In this document: piece after piece, positions 17,501 to 26,541 of the stretch
Numbering within the stretch: position 1 is the stretch's first letter
How the letters are laid out: every line of letters starts with the position of its first letter
Origin: Paenarthrobacter sp. DKR-5
Lineage (GTDB): Bacteria > Actinomycetota > Actinomycetes > Actinomycetales > Micrococcaceae
Direction of reading: 5' to 3'
DNA length: 64,000 nt
Assembly: GCF_018531425.1 (NCBI RefSeq)
Contig: NZ_JAHBOI010000004.1
Span: forward strand, 1-64,000
Notes under the pieces: generated by a model
Database searches by the model: none
What the model saw: the letters and a program-made list of their open reading frames with translations, nothing else
What the model was told of the DNA's origin: nothing
Position numbers and translations under genes: made by a program

Positions 17501-18933
17501 ACATCCCCGCAGCCCTCACCGGTGCCCCTGCGCCGGCGGCCCCGAAGAAGACAACCGACCAGACCGGCTCCGCCGCCGGCTTCGGCGACAGCCTCCTCGC
17601 CGCGATCGCGGCCTCGCCCGGCACGGACACCGCCCAGGGTCCGGCAGGCGGCAAGGCCCCGCACAAGCCGGGCAACGGCAAGACGGCCGGGACAGCGGCC
17701 GACCAGGCCGGCGGGTCAGGCGTACCTCCGCAGGCGTTCCCGCAGGTTCCGTCGCTCTTGCAGCCGTCCGTGACAGCCGTAGCGGCCGTCGCTGCCGTGC
17801 AAACCGTGGCGGCGGGGGCGGCACCGGGCGCGGCCACCACGGCGGGCTCCCTGCAACCCGGCGTGACGCCGGCGGCAGCCGCCGCCCAGGGGCGCGTGCC
17901 CGCGGCACTGCCCGGAACCACGCCCGCCGTGGCGACATCTGGAGCCGGTGCCGTGTCCGGACTGGCCCCGGCTCAGGCGGCCGCTGCGCCCGCTTCTAAC
18001 GCTCAGGCTTCCACCGCTCAGGCGGCTCATCCCGCCGCGTCCGCCGCGTCTGCGGCCGCCGTCGGACCCGCCGTCGCCCTTTCGGCCCCTGGTCCGGTGG
18101 CCGCAACCGGGCGGCAGCCCAAGGGTCCCGCGAAAGAGGGCACCGTGCAGGCAGCACTGCCTGCTGACAAGGACGGCGCTGCGCTGGCGGCTGGCCAGGG
18201 CGCTGTGCCAGCCCCCGGGGGCCCGTCGTCAGCTGTAGCTGCTCCCGCGCCGGCGGCGTCCGCTGCCCTCGCGCCGGCGGCTGTCACGCCGGGCGCGGCT
18301 GTCGTGACCGCTGCCGCTGCTCCCGCGCCGCAAGCGGGCCCGGGCAGGGCAGCGGCAGAGCCAACCGTGACCGCCGTGGCCGCGAAGGATCCCGGGACGG
18401 CTGCCGCGCCGCAGTTCGCCCAGGTCGCGGCCGCGACCCCTGCGGCCCCGGCCACCCCCGCCCAGGCCGCGAACCCCGTGCACACCCCGGTTGCGGTTCC
18501 TGCCGGCATTGCCGCCCAGATCGCCCGCCCGGTCTTCACCATGGCACGGGCACCGGAGGGCACCCACACGCTGACCGTGCAGGTGAACCCGGAAAATCTC
18601 GGCCCGGTGACGGTACAGGCACACATCAGCGCCGGGAATGTGCGGATCGAACTCATCGCGGCCAACAGCGACGGCCGCGATGTGCTGCGGCAGATCCTTC
18701 CGGACCTCAAGCGTGACCTGGCGGGCACCGGCTCACAGGCAACGCTGGACTTGTCCTCCGGCGGCCAGCCGGGGTACCAGCAGGGCGCGCAGGACCGCGA
18801 AGGGTCCGCCCGCACCGCCCAGGCCGGTTATCCGGCCGCCCGCGGTGAACGGCCGCCTCCTGCTGCCGGCCACGCACAGCCGTCCCGGCCCGGGAGCTAC
18901 GGCACCGACACCATCCTCGACGTGATGGCCTGA
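17497..18933 (+). CDS. fliK: Flagellar hook-length control protein FliK
   Basis: 478 residues. The first 340 are Ala/Pro/Gly-rich and low complexity, acting as the molecular ruler. The C-terminal Flg_hook domain (about 345-440) carries TVQVNPENLGPVTVQAHI and VRIELIAANSDGRDVLRQIL and switches FlhB specificity when the hook is complete. GTG 17497 overlaps the preceding stop (GTGA). The extreme compositional bias makes many spurious frames here. Confidence 0.88.
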   Translation: MNIPAALTGAPAPAAPKKTTDQTGSAAGFGDSLLAAIAASPGTDTAQGPAGGKAPHKPGNGKTAGTAADQAGGSGVPPQAFPQVPSLLQPSVTAVAAVAAVQTVAAGAAPGAATTAGSLQPGVTPAAAAAQGRVPAALPGTTPAVATSGAGAVSGLAPAQAAAAPASNAQASTAQAAHPAASAASAAAVGPAVALSAPGPVAATGRQPKGPAKEGTVQAALPADKDGAALAAGQGAVPAPGGPSSAVAAPAPAASAALAPAAVTPGAAVVTAAAAPAPQAGPGRAAAEPTVTAVAAKDPGTAAAPQFAQVAAATPAAPATPAQAANPVHTPVAVPAGIAAQIARPVFTMARAPEGTHTLTVQVNPENLGPVTVQAHISAGNVRIELIAANSDGRDVLRQILPDLKRDLAGTGSQATLDLSSGGQPGYQQGAQDREGSARTAQAGYPAARGERPPPAAGHAQPSRPGSYGTDTILDVMA

Positions 18934-18945
18934 AAGGACGCACCC

Positions 18946-19362
18946 ATGACCATTACCCCGGTTGAATCAACCACCCCCGCCGCCGGCCTGACCTCCACGG
19001 CGCCCACCACGGCCCCGAAGCAGGTGATGGACGGGAACATGTTCATGAACCTGCTGGTCACGCAGCTGAAGAACCAGGACCCGTCCTCGCCGATGGACAC
19101 GAACGCGATGATCGGGCAGACAACCCAGCTGGCCGAAATGCAGAAACTCACCGACCTGTCCGCCACCTCCACCCAGGACTTCTCCCTGCAGATGCGCTCC
19201 GCCGCCGCAGCGCTCATCGGCAAAACCGTCAGCTACACCGGGCCGGACGGCGCCGCCGCCACCGGCACCGCCACGTCGGTCTCCTACGCGGGATCCACCC
19301 CGCAGGTCACCGTCAACGGCACCAGCATCGCACTCGACGCCCTCACCGGCGTCCACCAGTAA
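18946..19362 (+). CDS. flgD: Flagellar hook-cap protein FlgD
   Basis: 138 residues. The conserved N-terminal block MDGNMFMNLLVTQLKNQDP and MIGQTTQLAEMQKL are clear. A short C-terminal domain replaces the tudor/FnIII hook-cap domains of E. coli FlgD (about 230 residues), as in other Gram-positive FlgD proteins. It caps the growing hook. AAAGGA lies just upstream of the ATG. Confidence 0.9.
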   Translation: MTITPVESTTPAAGLTSTAPTTAPKQVMDGNMFMNLLVTQLKNQDPSSPMDTNAMIGQTTQLAEMQKLTDLSATSTQDFSLQMRSAAAALIGKTVSYTGPDGAAATGTATSVSYAGSTPQVTVNGTSIALDALTGVHQ

Positions 19363-19392
19363 CCTCCGTCCCGCCCACCGAAAGGCAGCACC

Positions 19393-20553
19393 ATGCTCCG
19401 CTCCCTGTACTCCGGCATCTCCGGCCTCCGCTCGCACCAGACCATGCTCGACGTGACCGGCAACAACATTGCCAACGTCAACACGGCCGGCTTCAAATCC
19501 TCCTCCGTGCAGTTCGAGGACACGCTGTCCCAGCTCACCAAGGGCGCCGGCGCGCCGACCGGGAACTCAGGCGGCACCAACCCGGCCCAGGTCGGCCTCG
19601 GTGTCCAGGTTGCCGGCATCGTGACCAACTTCAACCAGGGCTCCGCGCAGGCCACCGGCAAGGCCACCGACCTGATGATCTCCGGTGACGGCTTCTTCAC
19701 CGTCAACGTCGGCGGCCAGCAGCTCTACACCCGCGCAGGGGACTTCAACCTGGACGCCAACGGCCAGCTGGTCACGCCCGACGGCGCGGTCCTGCAGGGC
19801 TGGACCGCCGTGAACGGTGTGGTGCAGACCGGCGGCCCGGTGGGAAGCCTTTCGGTGTCCTCCACCGCCGTCTCGCCGGCCAGGGCCACCACCCGCGCCA
19901 CCGTCTCGGGCAACGTGCCCGCGGACGCGGCCGCCGGAGCGGTGCTGGACCGGCAGATCAACATCTACGACGGCAGCGGCAACGCCACCGGCCTGGACCT
20001 GACCTTCACCCGAACCGCCACCGGGTGGGACGTGGCCGGCAAGGACGGCGCAAGCACCTCCCTGACCTTCACCAACGGCGCCCTGACCGGCGGGGGATCC
20101 CTCACCACCGGCGGCGTCAACGTCGACCTTTCCAAGGTGACAGGCTTCACCGGCATGACCTCGGTGTCGATCGACAGCCAGGACGGCCGCGCGGCAGGCA
20201 CCCTGGAGTCCTTCAGCGTTGCCAAGGACGGCACCATCATGGGCTCCTTCAGCAACGGCGCCAAGCAGGCCGTGGCCCAGCTCGCGATGGCGAAGTTCAC
20301 CAACCCGGGCGGCCTGGAGAAGGCCGGCGATTCCGAGTACCGCGTGAGCGCCGACTCGGGCGCCCCCGTGCTGGGGACCGCCGGTGCTGCCGGGTTCGGC
20401 GAGATCAACGCGGGCTCGCTGGAAATGTCCAATGTGGACCTGTCCCAGGAGTTCACCAACCTCATCGTGGCCCAGCGCGGTTTCCAGGCGAACGCCCGCA
20501 TCATCACCACCTCGGACCAGGTGCTCCAGGAGCTCGTGGACCTGAAGCGCTAG
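19393..20553 (+). CDS. flgE: Flagellar hook protein FlgE
   Basis: 386 residues. The N-terminus is MLRSLYSGISGLRSHQTMLD followed by GNNIANVNTAGFK, and the C-terminus contains the conserved SQEFTNLIVAQRGFQANARI. These are the two helices that form the hook core. The central domain is variable. It is the only FlgE/F/G-type axial protein in the window, so it could in principle serve hook and distal rod roles. The ATG follows AAAGGCAGC. Confidence 0.92.
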   Translation: MLRSLYSGISGLRSHQTMLDVTGNNIANVNTAGFKSSSVQFEDTLSQLTKGAGAPTGNSGGTNPAQVGLGVQVAGIVTNFNQGSAQATGKATDLMISGDGFFTVNVGGQQLYTRAGDFNLDANGQLVTPDGAVLQGWTAVNGVVQTGGPVGSLSVSSTAVSPARATTRATVSGNVPADAAAGAVLDRQINIYDGSGNATGLDLTFTRTATGWDVAGKDGASTSLTFTNGALTGGGSLTTGGVNVDLSKVTGFTGMTSVSIDSQDGRAAGTLESFSVAKDGTIMGSFSNGAKQAVAQLAMAKFTNPGGLEKAGDSEYRVSADSGAPVLGTAGAAGFGEINAGSLEMSNVDLSQEFTNLIVAQRGFQANARIITTSDQVLQELVDLKR

Positions 20554-20560
20554 CTGATTC

Positions 20561-20635
20561 CGGCAGCCCCCGGCAGCTAACGAAGCGGCCGGGGCTGCCG
20601 ACAGTGGAGGGAGACGGCCAAACTGTGGCCGTCCC
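20561..20635 (+). terminator. Two tandem hairpins between flgE and swrD/flbD
   Basis: Hairpin 1 pairs 20561-20574 with 20588-20600 (CGGCAGCCCC..., one bulged C). Hairpin 2 pairs 20609-20620 with 20626-20635 (GACGGCCA/TGGCCGTC core). Neither is followed by a proper U-tract, so they may attenuate transcription, stabilise mRNA or act as a partial terminator inside the operon. Confidence 0.5.
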
Positions 20636-20653
20636 TTGACCAAGGATGTCTTG

Positions 20654-20884
20654 ATGATCGTTGTGACCCGGTTGGACCGCAGAGAGTTTGCGATCAACCC
20701 CGACCTCATCGAGCGCATCCACGCCAGCCCGGACACCACCCTCCACCTGGCCGACGGCTCGACGTACATCGTGGCCGAGACCATGGAGGAAGTGATCGAG
20801 CGGATCGCCCGCTACCGTGCCTATGTGATCGGTTTGGCCCGTCACCAGAGCGACCCAGCTGTCCGGCTGGCCCCCAGAAAGTAA
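20654..20884 (+). CDS. FlbD/SwrD family flagellar protein
   Basis: 76 residues from ATG 20654, preceded by AAGGATG. The small conserved protein begins MIVVTRLDRREFAINPDLIE and contains TTLHLADGSTYIVAETMEEV, matching the FlbD/SwrD family that supports full stator power in Bacillus. It sits immediately before motA (ATG four bases after its stop), in line with a stator-related role. It is not the Caulobacter response regulator of the same name. Confidence 0.88.
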   Translation: MIVVTRLDRREFAINPDLIERIHASPDTTLHLADGSTYIVAETMEEVIERIARYRAYVIGLARHQSDPAVRLAPRK

Positions 20885-20887
20885 GCC

Positions 20888-21703
20888 ATGGATCCAGCAA
20901 CAATCATCGGAATCCTCCTCGCGTTCGGCGCCCTCTTCGGGATGATCACGCTCGAGGGTTCCAGCGTCGCCACCATCCTGCTGCCGCCGCCGATGGTGCT
21001 CGTGTTCGGCGCGACCATCGCCGTCGGCATCGCGGGGTCCACGCTCAAGGACGTCATCGAGGCGTTCAAAGCCGTGCCGGTCGCCATCAAGGGCAGGACC
21101 ACCTCGCCGCAGGAGAGCATTGACCAGATCGTCTCGCTCGCGGAGAAGGCCCGCAGCGAGGGGCTGCTGGCCCTGGAAGCGGACGCGCAGGAAAGCAAGG
21201 ACCCCTTCCTGCGCGGGGCCCTGCAGAACATCGCCGACGGCACTGACGGCGAGGAACTGCGGATGATGCTCGAGGACGAAATCGCCTCCCGCACCAAGTC
21301 GGACCACACCTCCTCGAAGTTCTTCAAGTCCCTCGGCGGCTACGCCCCGACTGTCGGCATCATCGGCACCGTGGTGTCCCTGACGCACGTGCTGGAAAAC
21401 CTCTCCAACCCGGCCGAGCTCGGGCCGATGATTGCCAGCGCCTTCGTGGCCACGCTCTGGGGCCTGCTTTCGGCGAACTTCATGTGGCTGCCGATCGGGG
21501 ACCGGATCGCGAAGATCTCCGACCTCGAGGTGGACCGGATGGTGCTGCTGATGGAGGGCGTGCTGGCCGTCCAGGCCGGAAGCCAGCCGCTGCTGCTGCG
21601 CGAACGGCTCAAGGCCATGGTGCCGGCGAACAAGCTCAAGACCGGCACGAAGGGCAAGGACGCCAAGGAAGCACCGGCCGTCCCGCTGGAGGCCGCGGCA
21701 TGA
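20888..21703 (+). CDS. motA: Flagellar stator protein MotA
   Basis: 271 residues with four membrane helices and the large cytoplasmic loop between helices 2 and 3 that carries the charged torque residues (about 85-150, including FLRGALQNIADG). The conserved GGYAPTVGIIGTVVSL and the end of helix 3 are present. With MotB it forms the ion-conducting stator. The stop overlaps motB (ATGA). Confidence 0.93.
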   Translation: MDPATIIGILLAFGALFGMITLEGSSVATILLPPPMVLVFGATIAVGIAGSTLKDVIEAFKAVPVAIKGRTTSPQESIDQIVSLAEKARSEGLLALEADAQESKDPFLRGALQNIADGTDGEELRMMLEDEIASRTKSDHTSSKFFKSLGGYAPTVGIIGTVVSLTHVLENLSNPAELGPMIASAFVATLWGLLSANFMWLPIGDRIAKISDLEVDRMVLLMEGVLAVQAGSQPLLLRERLKAMVPANKLKTGTKGKDAKEAPAVPLEAAA

Positions 21704-22494
21704 GCGCCCGGCCCCGCCGCCGGAGCCGGGCCAAGCTCGAGGAGCACCACGTCGACGAGCGCTGGATGGCCTCGTACATGGACATGGTCACCGTGCTGAT
21801 GTGCATGTTCATCGTGCTGTACGCCATGTCCACGGTGGACCAGACCAAGTACCAGCAGCTGAAGAACTCGCTGGCCACCGGGTTCGGGGCGGTGAACGTC
21901 GGCAAGATCGACACCGCGAAGGGCGTGGTGGTGCCGCCGGAGCAGGCCAACCAGGACAAAGAAGGCTTCAACGACCTGCAGCTGGCCAAGAAGGAAGCCG
22001 ATAAACTCACCGCCCTGCGGGACAAGATGGCGAAGAACCTCTCCGCCAAGGGCCTCGCCGGCACCGTGCAGTTCGTCATCGACCAGCGCGGCCTGACCGC
22101 CAAGCTGGTGGGCTCGAAGTCCTACTTCCAGCCGGACAGCCCCGTGCTCACCCCGCAGACGAACAGCATCCTCGCCGCCATCTCGCCGGTGATCGCCCCG
22201 ATTCCGGAACAGATCACGGTCGAGGGCCACGCCGCCAACCTGATCACGTCCTACCCCTCGACCTGGGAACTGTCCTCGGCGCGGGCGACGGCGGTGCTGC
22301 GCTATCTGGTCGAACGCGGCGGCGTGGCAGGCCCGCGCATCGGCGCTATCGGCTACGGCTCGGCGCGGCTGGTCAACCAGGACCGCACCGAGGCCGAGCA
22401 CGAGGAGAACCGCCGCGTCGACGTCGTCATCCTCTCCGGCCAGCCGGACAGGATCCGCGCCCTGATACCCCAGGTCCTCAAGAGCGGCAGCTAG
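21700..22494 (+). CDS. motB: Flagellar stator protein MotB
   Basis: 264 residues. A basic N-terminus is followed by a single helix containing the essential ion-binding Asp in YMDMVTVLMCMF (about residue 27). The C-terminal OmpA-like peptidoglycan-binding domain includes TVEGHAANL and the Arg-rich end NRRVDVVI. It anchors the stator to the wall. The start is the ATG overlapping the motA stop. fliL, often found next, is absent: fliM follows after 34 bases. Confidence 0.93.
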   Translation: MSARPRRRSRAKLEEHHVDERWMASYMDMVTVLMCMFIVLYAMSTVDQTKYQQLKNSLATGFGAVNVGKIDTAKGVVVPPEQANQDKEGFNDLQLAKKEADKLTALRDKMAKNLSAKGLAGTVQFVIDQRGLTAKLVGSKSYFQPDSPVLTPQTNSILAAISPVIAPIPEQITVEGHAANLITSYPSTWELSSARATAVLRYLVERGGVAGPRIGAIGYGSARLVNQDRTEAEHEENRRVDVVILSGQPDRIRALIPQVLKSGS

Positions 22495-22528
22495 CCGTTC
22501 GCCCCCAGCAATCCGTCAGTAACCGAAA

Positions 22529-23446
22529 GTGGCTGTTGTGACAGTAATTCCCGGTGTGCCGGCCGCGTCGGCCGCCAAGCCGCAGCGCTCGGTCGAGGTC
22601 TACGACTTCAGCCGCCCCACCACCCTGGCCCGCGAGCACAGCCGTGTCCTGGAAATGGCGTTCGAAACCTTCGCCCGCCAGTGGGGCACCCAGCTCACCG
22701 CCAAGGTCCGGGTCAAGACCCAGGTCACCTCCGAGCAGGTCCTGATGCAGACCTACGACGACTACGCAGCCTCGCTGCCCTCCACGACCGCGATGGTCCT
22801 GTGCACGGTGGACGGGCTGGACGCCAAGGGCGTCATCCAGTTCCCCATCCCGGCCGCGCTGACCCTCGTGGTGAACATGCTCGGCGGGCACAGCGGCCAG
22901 CCCGTGCCGGACAGGCCCTTCACGCCGATCGAGCAGGGGCTCGTGCGCCGCCTGATGGAGGACGCGCTGGAGGACCTGCGCTACTCCTTCGGCTCCCTGC
23001 TCTCCCGGGCGGTGAGCGTCGGCGCGATCCAGTACAACTCCCAGTTCGCCCAGGCCGCCGCCCCGTCGGACCTGATGATCGTGGCCACCTTCACCGTCAC
23101 CGTCGGCGAGGCGGCCGCCGATGCGACCATCGCCGTCCCGGCAGAGGTGCTGATGCCGCAGCTGGGCCCGGCCAACAGCACCGCCAGCGCCGCGGACGCG
23201 AAGCATCTGATCAGGGAACAGCTCGGCAGCGTCCCGGTCGACGTATCCCTGCAGCTCACGCCGGCCGTCGTGAAGCCGGCAGAGATCCTGAACCTGGCCG
23301 TGGGTGACGTGCTGGCGCTGCCGCACCCGACCCACCACCCGTTCGACGTCACCGTGGACGGCCACCGCCTGGCCCAGGCTTCGGCCGGAACCAACGGTTC
23401 GCGGCTGGCCGCCGTCATTGTCACCACCGAGGAGAAGACCCGATGA
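22529..23446 (+). CDS. fliM: Flagellar motor switch protein FliM
   Basis: 305 residues. The middle CheC-like domain (about 55-215) and the C-terminal SpoA/FliN-like domain (about 225-300) are recognisable. The N-terminus (VIPGVPAASAAKPQRS) lacks the LSQxEIDALL motif that binds phospho-CheY in classical FliM. The GGxxG-type region reads MLGGHSGQ. The start is GTG 22529, with a GTG at 22538 also possible. It overlaps fliN by four bases. Confidence 0.9.
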   Translation: MAVVTVIPGVPAASAAKPQRSVEVYDFSRPTTLAREHSRVLEMAFETFARQWGTQLTAKVRVKTQVTSEQVLMQTYDDYAASLPSTTAMVLCTVDGLDAKGVIQFPIPAALTLVVNMLGGHSGQPVPDRPFTPIEQGLVRRLMEDALEDLRYSFGSLLSRAVSVGAIQYNSQFAQAAAPSDLMIVATFTVTVGEAAADATIAVPAEVLMPQLGPANSTASAADAKHLIREQLGSVPVDVSLQLTPAVVKPAEILNLAVGDVLALPHPTHHPFDVTVDGHRLAQASAGTNGSRLAAVIVTTEEKTR

Positions 23447-24159
23447 GCACCAACACCGCCCTGCACAACTCCGCCGTCAGCGCGCTCACCGAGCAGCTGC
23501 CGACGCCGGTCCCGTTCGGCAGCGCCGTGCTCGCGGACCGGGCCTCCGTGGCCGGCAAGGTCGGCCAGGCCGTCACCGCCACGTTCGTGGGCGCGCTCTC
23601 GGCCGATCTCGCCGTCGCCCTGGTCGACACCACGGTGCTCAGCGCGGCCGCCGGGACCGATTCGCCGCTGGTCTCCTCCGCCGACGTGCTGCGCCCCGCG
23701 CTGGAGGCGGCGGCCGCCGTGCTCGGCGCCGGCGTGCTGGGCGAGTCCCGCACCGAGGACGCCTTCGCCCTCTTCAACGACCCGGGCACCGTCGTCTTCG
23801 AGCTCATCTCGGCCGGGTCGACGGCCGGCTGGTTCGCGTTGCGGATCCGGGAGCAGGGCACCGTCAAGGGGTCCTCGCCGTCCGCGGCGGGGATGTCCTC
23901 GCTGGCCTCCGGCAAGCTCAGCCGCATCCACAACGTGGAAATGGCGCTGACGGTCGCGATCGGGCACACCCGGCTCTCGGTGCGGGACGTGCTCGACCTG
24001 GAGCCCGGCGGAGTGATCGAACTCGACCGCTCCGCCGGCGCCCCGGCGGACGTGCTGCTCAACGGCCGGCTGATCGCCCACGGCGAGGTCGTTGTCGTCG
24101 ACCAGGACTACGCGGTGCGCATCACGAAGATCCTCGACGTCGTCGAAGGCGTCGGCTAA
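23443..24159 (+). CDS. fliN: Flagellar motor switch protein FliN/FliY-type
   Basis: 238 residues, longer than enterobacterial FliN (about 137). The C-terminal SpoA domain (about 160-235, ending VRITKILDVVEG) is typical. The N-terminal 140 residues resemble a degenerate CheC/FliM-like domain as in FliY, but without an evident phosphatase motif (D/S-x3-E-x2-N). It forms the lower C-ring. The ATG overlaps the fliM stop, and fliO starts on the next base after its stop. Confidence 0.87.
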   Translation: MSTNTALHNSAVSALTEQLPTPVPFGSAVLADRASVAGKVGQAVTATFVGALSADLAVALVDTTVLSAAAGTDSPLVSSADVLRPALEAAAAVLGAGVLGESRTEDAFALFNDPGTVVFELISAGSTAGWFALRIREQGTVKGSSPSAAGMSSLASGKLSRIHNVEMALTVAIGHTRLSVRDVLDLEPGGVIELDRSAGAPADVLLNGRLIAHGEVVVVDQDYAVRITKILDVVEGVG

Positions 24160-24663
24160 ATGGATACCTTCCTGCTCGCGGTCCGCGTCCTGCTGTCGCT
24201 GGGCGCGGTGGTCGCTGTGCTCTGGATCGTCCAGCGGCGCGTCACCCGGGCCCAGCGCGGCTCACGGCCCGGGGACCCGCTGACCGTCGTCTCCCGGCGC
24301 GGGGTCGGCCAGAAGGCGTCCATCGTCGTCGTCGACTCCGGCGGCAAGCGGTTCCTGCTCGGCGTCACCGAACAGTCCGTGAACGTGCTGCACACCGAAG
24401 ACGCCCCGGCACCGGCCCGGGTGCTCGAAGCGGTGCCCGAGCCCTCCGCCGTCGCGTTCGCCAAGGCGCTGGCGGGAAGGACGACCGTGCGCGAGCGTGC
24501 AGGGGAGGGCGGCGACGCCGCAGCCGAGGGCACCCGCGCCGCCCTGCGGCACCGCCCCGCACCCCGGCACGGCTCCCCGGCCGCACCGCTGGACGGATCC
24601 ATCCTGTCCCCGGCGACCTGGAAGCAGGCGGGCGAGGCGCTGCGGAAGGGACTGCGCGGGTGA
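24160..24663 (+). CDS. fliO: Flagellar biosynthesis protein FliO
   Basis: 167 residues. One N-terminal helix (about 5-24) is followed by a small cytoplasmic domain with VVSRRGVGQKASIVVVDSGG and RFLLGVTEQSVNVL, the FliO signature. It acts as a scaffold for assembly of the FliP-FliR export gate. The C-terminus is an Arg/Pro-rich tail. It is coupled directly to fliP by a GTGA overlap. Confidence 0.88.
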   Translation: MDTFLLAVRVLLSLGAVVAVLWIVQRRVTRAQRGSRPGDPLTVVSRRGVGQKASIVVVDSGGKRFLLGVTEQSVNVLHTEDAPAPARVLEAVPEPSAVAFAKALAGRTTVRERAGEGGDAAAEGTRAALRHRPAPRHGSPAAPLDGSILSPATWKQAGEALRKGLRG

Positions 24664-25505
24664 AGACGCACGCCCCGCTGCACCGGGCGGCGCACTTCGC
24701 CGTCCTGGCGCTGCTGGCCCTGCTCGCCGCCGCCGCGATCCTGCTGCTCACCTCCGCCGCGGGCCACGCGGACCCTCTCGGTCCGACGGCGCCGACCGGC
24801 CCGGCCGTTCCCACCGCCCCCGCCACCGCACCCGCCGGCGGACTGAACCTGCAGATCAACGGCGCGGACGGCAAGCCCTCCTCCGCGGTGGTGACCCTGA
24901 TCGGCATCACGCTGCTCTCGGTGGCGCCCGCGCTGCTGCTGATGCTCACCTCGTTCACCAAGATCTTCGTGGTGCTGGCCATGACCCGCAACGCGCTGGC
25001 GCTGCCGAACATCCCGCCGAACCAGGTGCTCGCCGGCCTGGCCCTGTTCCTGACCTTCTTCATCATGGGCCCGGTGCTGGGGGACGTGAACACCCACGCC
25101 GTCCAGCCCTACCTGAACGGGCACATCGACTTCAACGCCGCGGTGCAGGCCGCCTCCAAGCCGCTGCAGGCCTTCATGGCCGCGCACACGCGGCAGGAGG
25201 ACATCGCCCTGATGACCCGCTCGGCGGGCATGCCGAACCCCAAGGACGTGGCGTCGGTCCCGTTGACCACGCTGATCCCGTCGTTCATGATCTCCGAGCT
25301 GCGCGCGGCCTTCATCATCGGCTTCGTCATCTTCATCCCGTTCCTCATCATCGACATCGTGGTCTCCTCCGCGCTGATGTCGATGGGCATGATGATGCTC
25401 CCGCCGGTGATGGTCTCGCTGCCGTTCAAGATCCTGCTGTTCGTCCTGGTGGACGGCTGGGGCCTGGTGATCACCTCCCTGATTCAGAGCTACAAGGGCG
25501 GCTGA
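24660..25505 (+). CDS. fliP: Flagellar export gate protein FliP
   Basis: 281 residues from GTG 24660. A cleavable-type signal sequence (about 1-37) is followed by a Pro/Thr linker and the FliP core with four helices: ALLLMLTSFTKIFVVLAMTRNAL, FLTFFIMGP, IPSFMISELRAAFIIGF and PPVMVSLPFKILLFVLVDGW. Five FliP with FliQ and FliR form the export gate. The stop shares its last base with the fliQ start. Confidence 0.93.
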   Translation: MKTHAPLHRAAHFAVLALLALLAAAAILLLTSAAGHADPLGPTAPTGPAVPTAPATAPAGGLNLQINGADGKPSSAVVTLIGITLLSVAPALLLMLTSFTKIFVVLAMTRNALALPNIPPNQVLAGLALFLTFFIMGPVLGDVNTHAVQPYLNGHIDFNAAVQAASKPLQAFMAAHTRQEDIALMTRSAGMPNPKDVASVPLTTLIPSFMISELRAAFIIGFVIFIPFLIIDIVVSSALMSMGMMMLPPVMVSLPFKILLFVLVDGWGLVITSLIQSYKGG

Positions 25506-25780
25506 TGAACACCAACGCGCTCATGGACATCGGCCTGCTGGCCCTCCTCACCGCCGCGAAGCTCGCCGCGCCGGTGCTCATCACGGCCCTCGTGGTCGGG
25601 TTCGCCATCTCGCTGATCCAGTCCATTACCCAAATCCAGGAGGTCACGCTCTCCTTCGTGCCCAAGGCCGCCGCCGTCGCGATCGTGCTGCTGATCACCG
25701 GCCACTGGATGATCAGCGAAATGGTGGACTTCACGAACGCCCTGTTCCAGAAGATCCCGTCCCTGCTGAGCGGGGCCTGA
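25505..25780 (+). CDS. fliQ: Flagellar export gate protein FliQ
   Basis: 91 residues, two helices (about 14-38 and 50-72) with the conserved GFAISLIQSITQIQEVTLSFVPK loop between them. It is a subunit of the FliPQR export gate. It is sandwiched between fliP (one-base overlap) and fliR (two-base gap). Confidence 0.93.
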   Translation: MNTNALMDIGLLALLTAAKLAAPVLITALVVGFAISLIQSITQIQEVTLSFVPKAAAVAIVLLITGHWMISEMVDFTNALFQKIPSLLSGA

Positions 25781-25782
25781 GC

Positions 25783-26541
25783 ATGAACATCCCCCTGGAC
25801 CAGGCCTGGTTGGAGGCGGTGATGCTCGCCGGAGTGCGCATGGTGGCCTTCTTGGTCATCGCCCCGCCGTTCTCGCACAACGCCATCCCGCTGCAGATCA
25901 AGGGCATCCTCGGGGTCGGCCTGGCGCTGGCTGTTTCCCCGGTGGTCACCCACGGCTACAAGTCGCAGGACCTTGGCGGCTTCGTGCTGTCGCTGATCCT
26001 GGAGATTGTGGCCGGCGCCGCGCTGGGCTTCCTCGTCTACCTGGTCTTCGCAGCGGTGCAGTCCGCCGGCTCGCTCATCGACCTGTTCGGCGGGTTCCAG
26101 ATGGCGCAGGCGTTCGACCCGCAGGGCATGATCAACGGCGCCCAGTTCACGCGCCTGTTCCAGATGACCGCGCTGGTGCTGCTCTTCGCCTCCGACGGGT
26201 ACCAGCTGGTCCTCGGCGGCCTCACCCGGACCTTCACGGCCCTGCCGCTCGGCGGCGGCCTGGACCTCACCGTGCCGGCGCACACCATGGTCAGCGCGGT
26301 GACGGGCATGTTCCTGGCCTCGATCCAGATCGCCGGACCGCTGCTGGTGGTGCTCTTCCTCGCCGACGTCGGGCTGGGCCTGCTCACCCGTGTCGCCCCC
26401 GCGCTGAACGCCTTCCAGCTGGGCTTCCCGCTGAAGATCATGCTCACCCTCGCCCTCGGCGGGATTGCCTTCACCGCCCTGCCGCGGGTGGTGGCGTCCC
26501 TCGCCGAACAGGCGGGCGCGCTGCTGACGGGGGTGCGCTGA
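25783..26541 (+). CDS. fliR: Flagellar export gate protein FliR
   Basis: 252 residues with about six helices and the conserved FGGFQMAQAFDP segment, the hallmark of FliR. It closes the FliP/FliQ spiral and interacts with FlhB. The stop overlaps the flhB start by one base (TGATG). A good AGCATG start context is seen. Confidence 0.93.
   Translation: MNIPLDQAWLEAVMLAGVRMVAFLVIAPPFSHNAIPLQIKGILGVGLALAVSPVVTHGYKSQDLGGFVLSLILEIVAGAALGFLVYLVFAAVQSAGSLIDLFGGFQMAQAFDPQGMINGAQFTRLFQMTALVLLFASDGYQLVLGGLTRTFTALPLGGGLDLTVPAHTMVSAVTGMFLASIQIAGPLLVVLFLADVGLGLLTRVAPALNAFQLGFPLKIMLTLALGGIAFTALPRVVASLAEQAGALLTGVR

Noticed and set aside
21997-22004. GCCGATAA inside motB as an internal FliA promoter
   Set aside because: No TAAA-like -35 box lies 15 bases upstream, and the site is within a coding frame.
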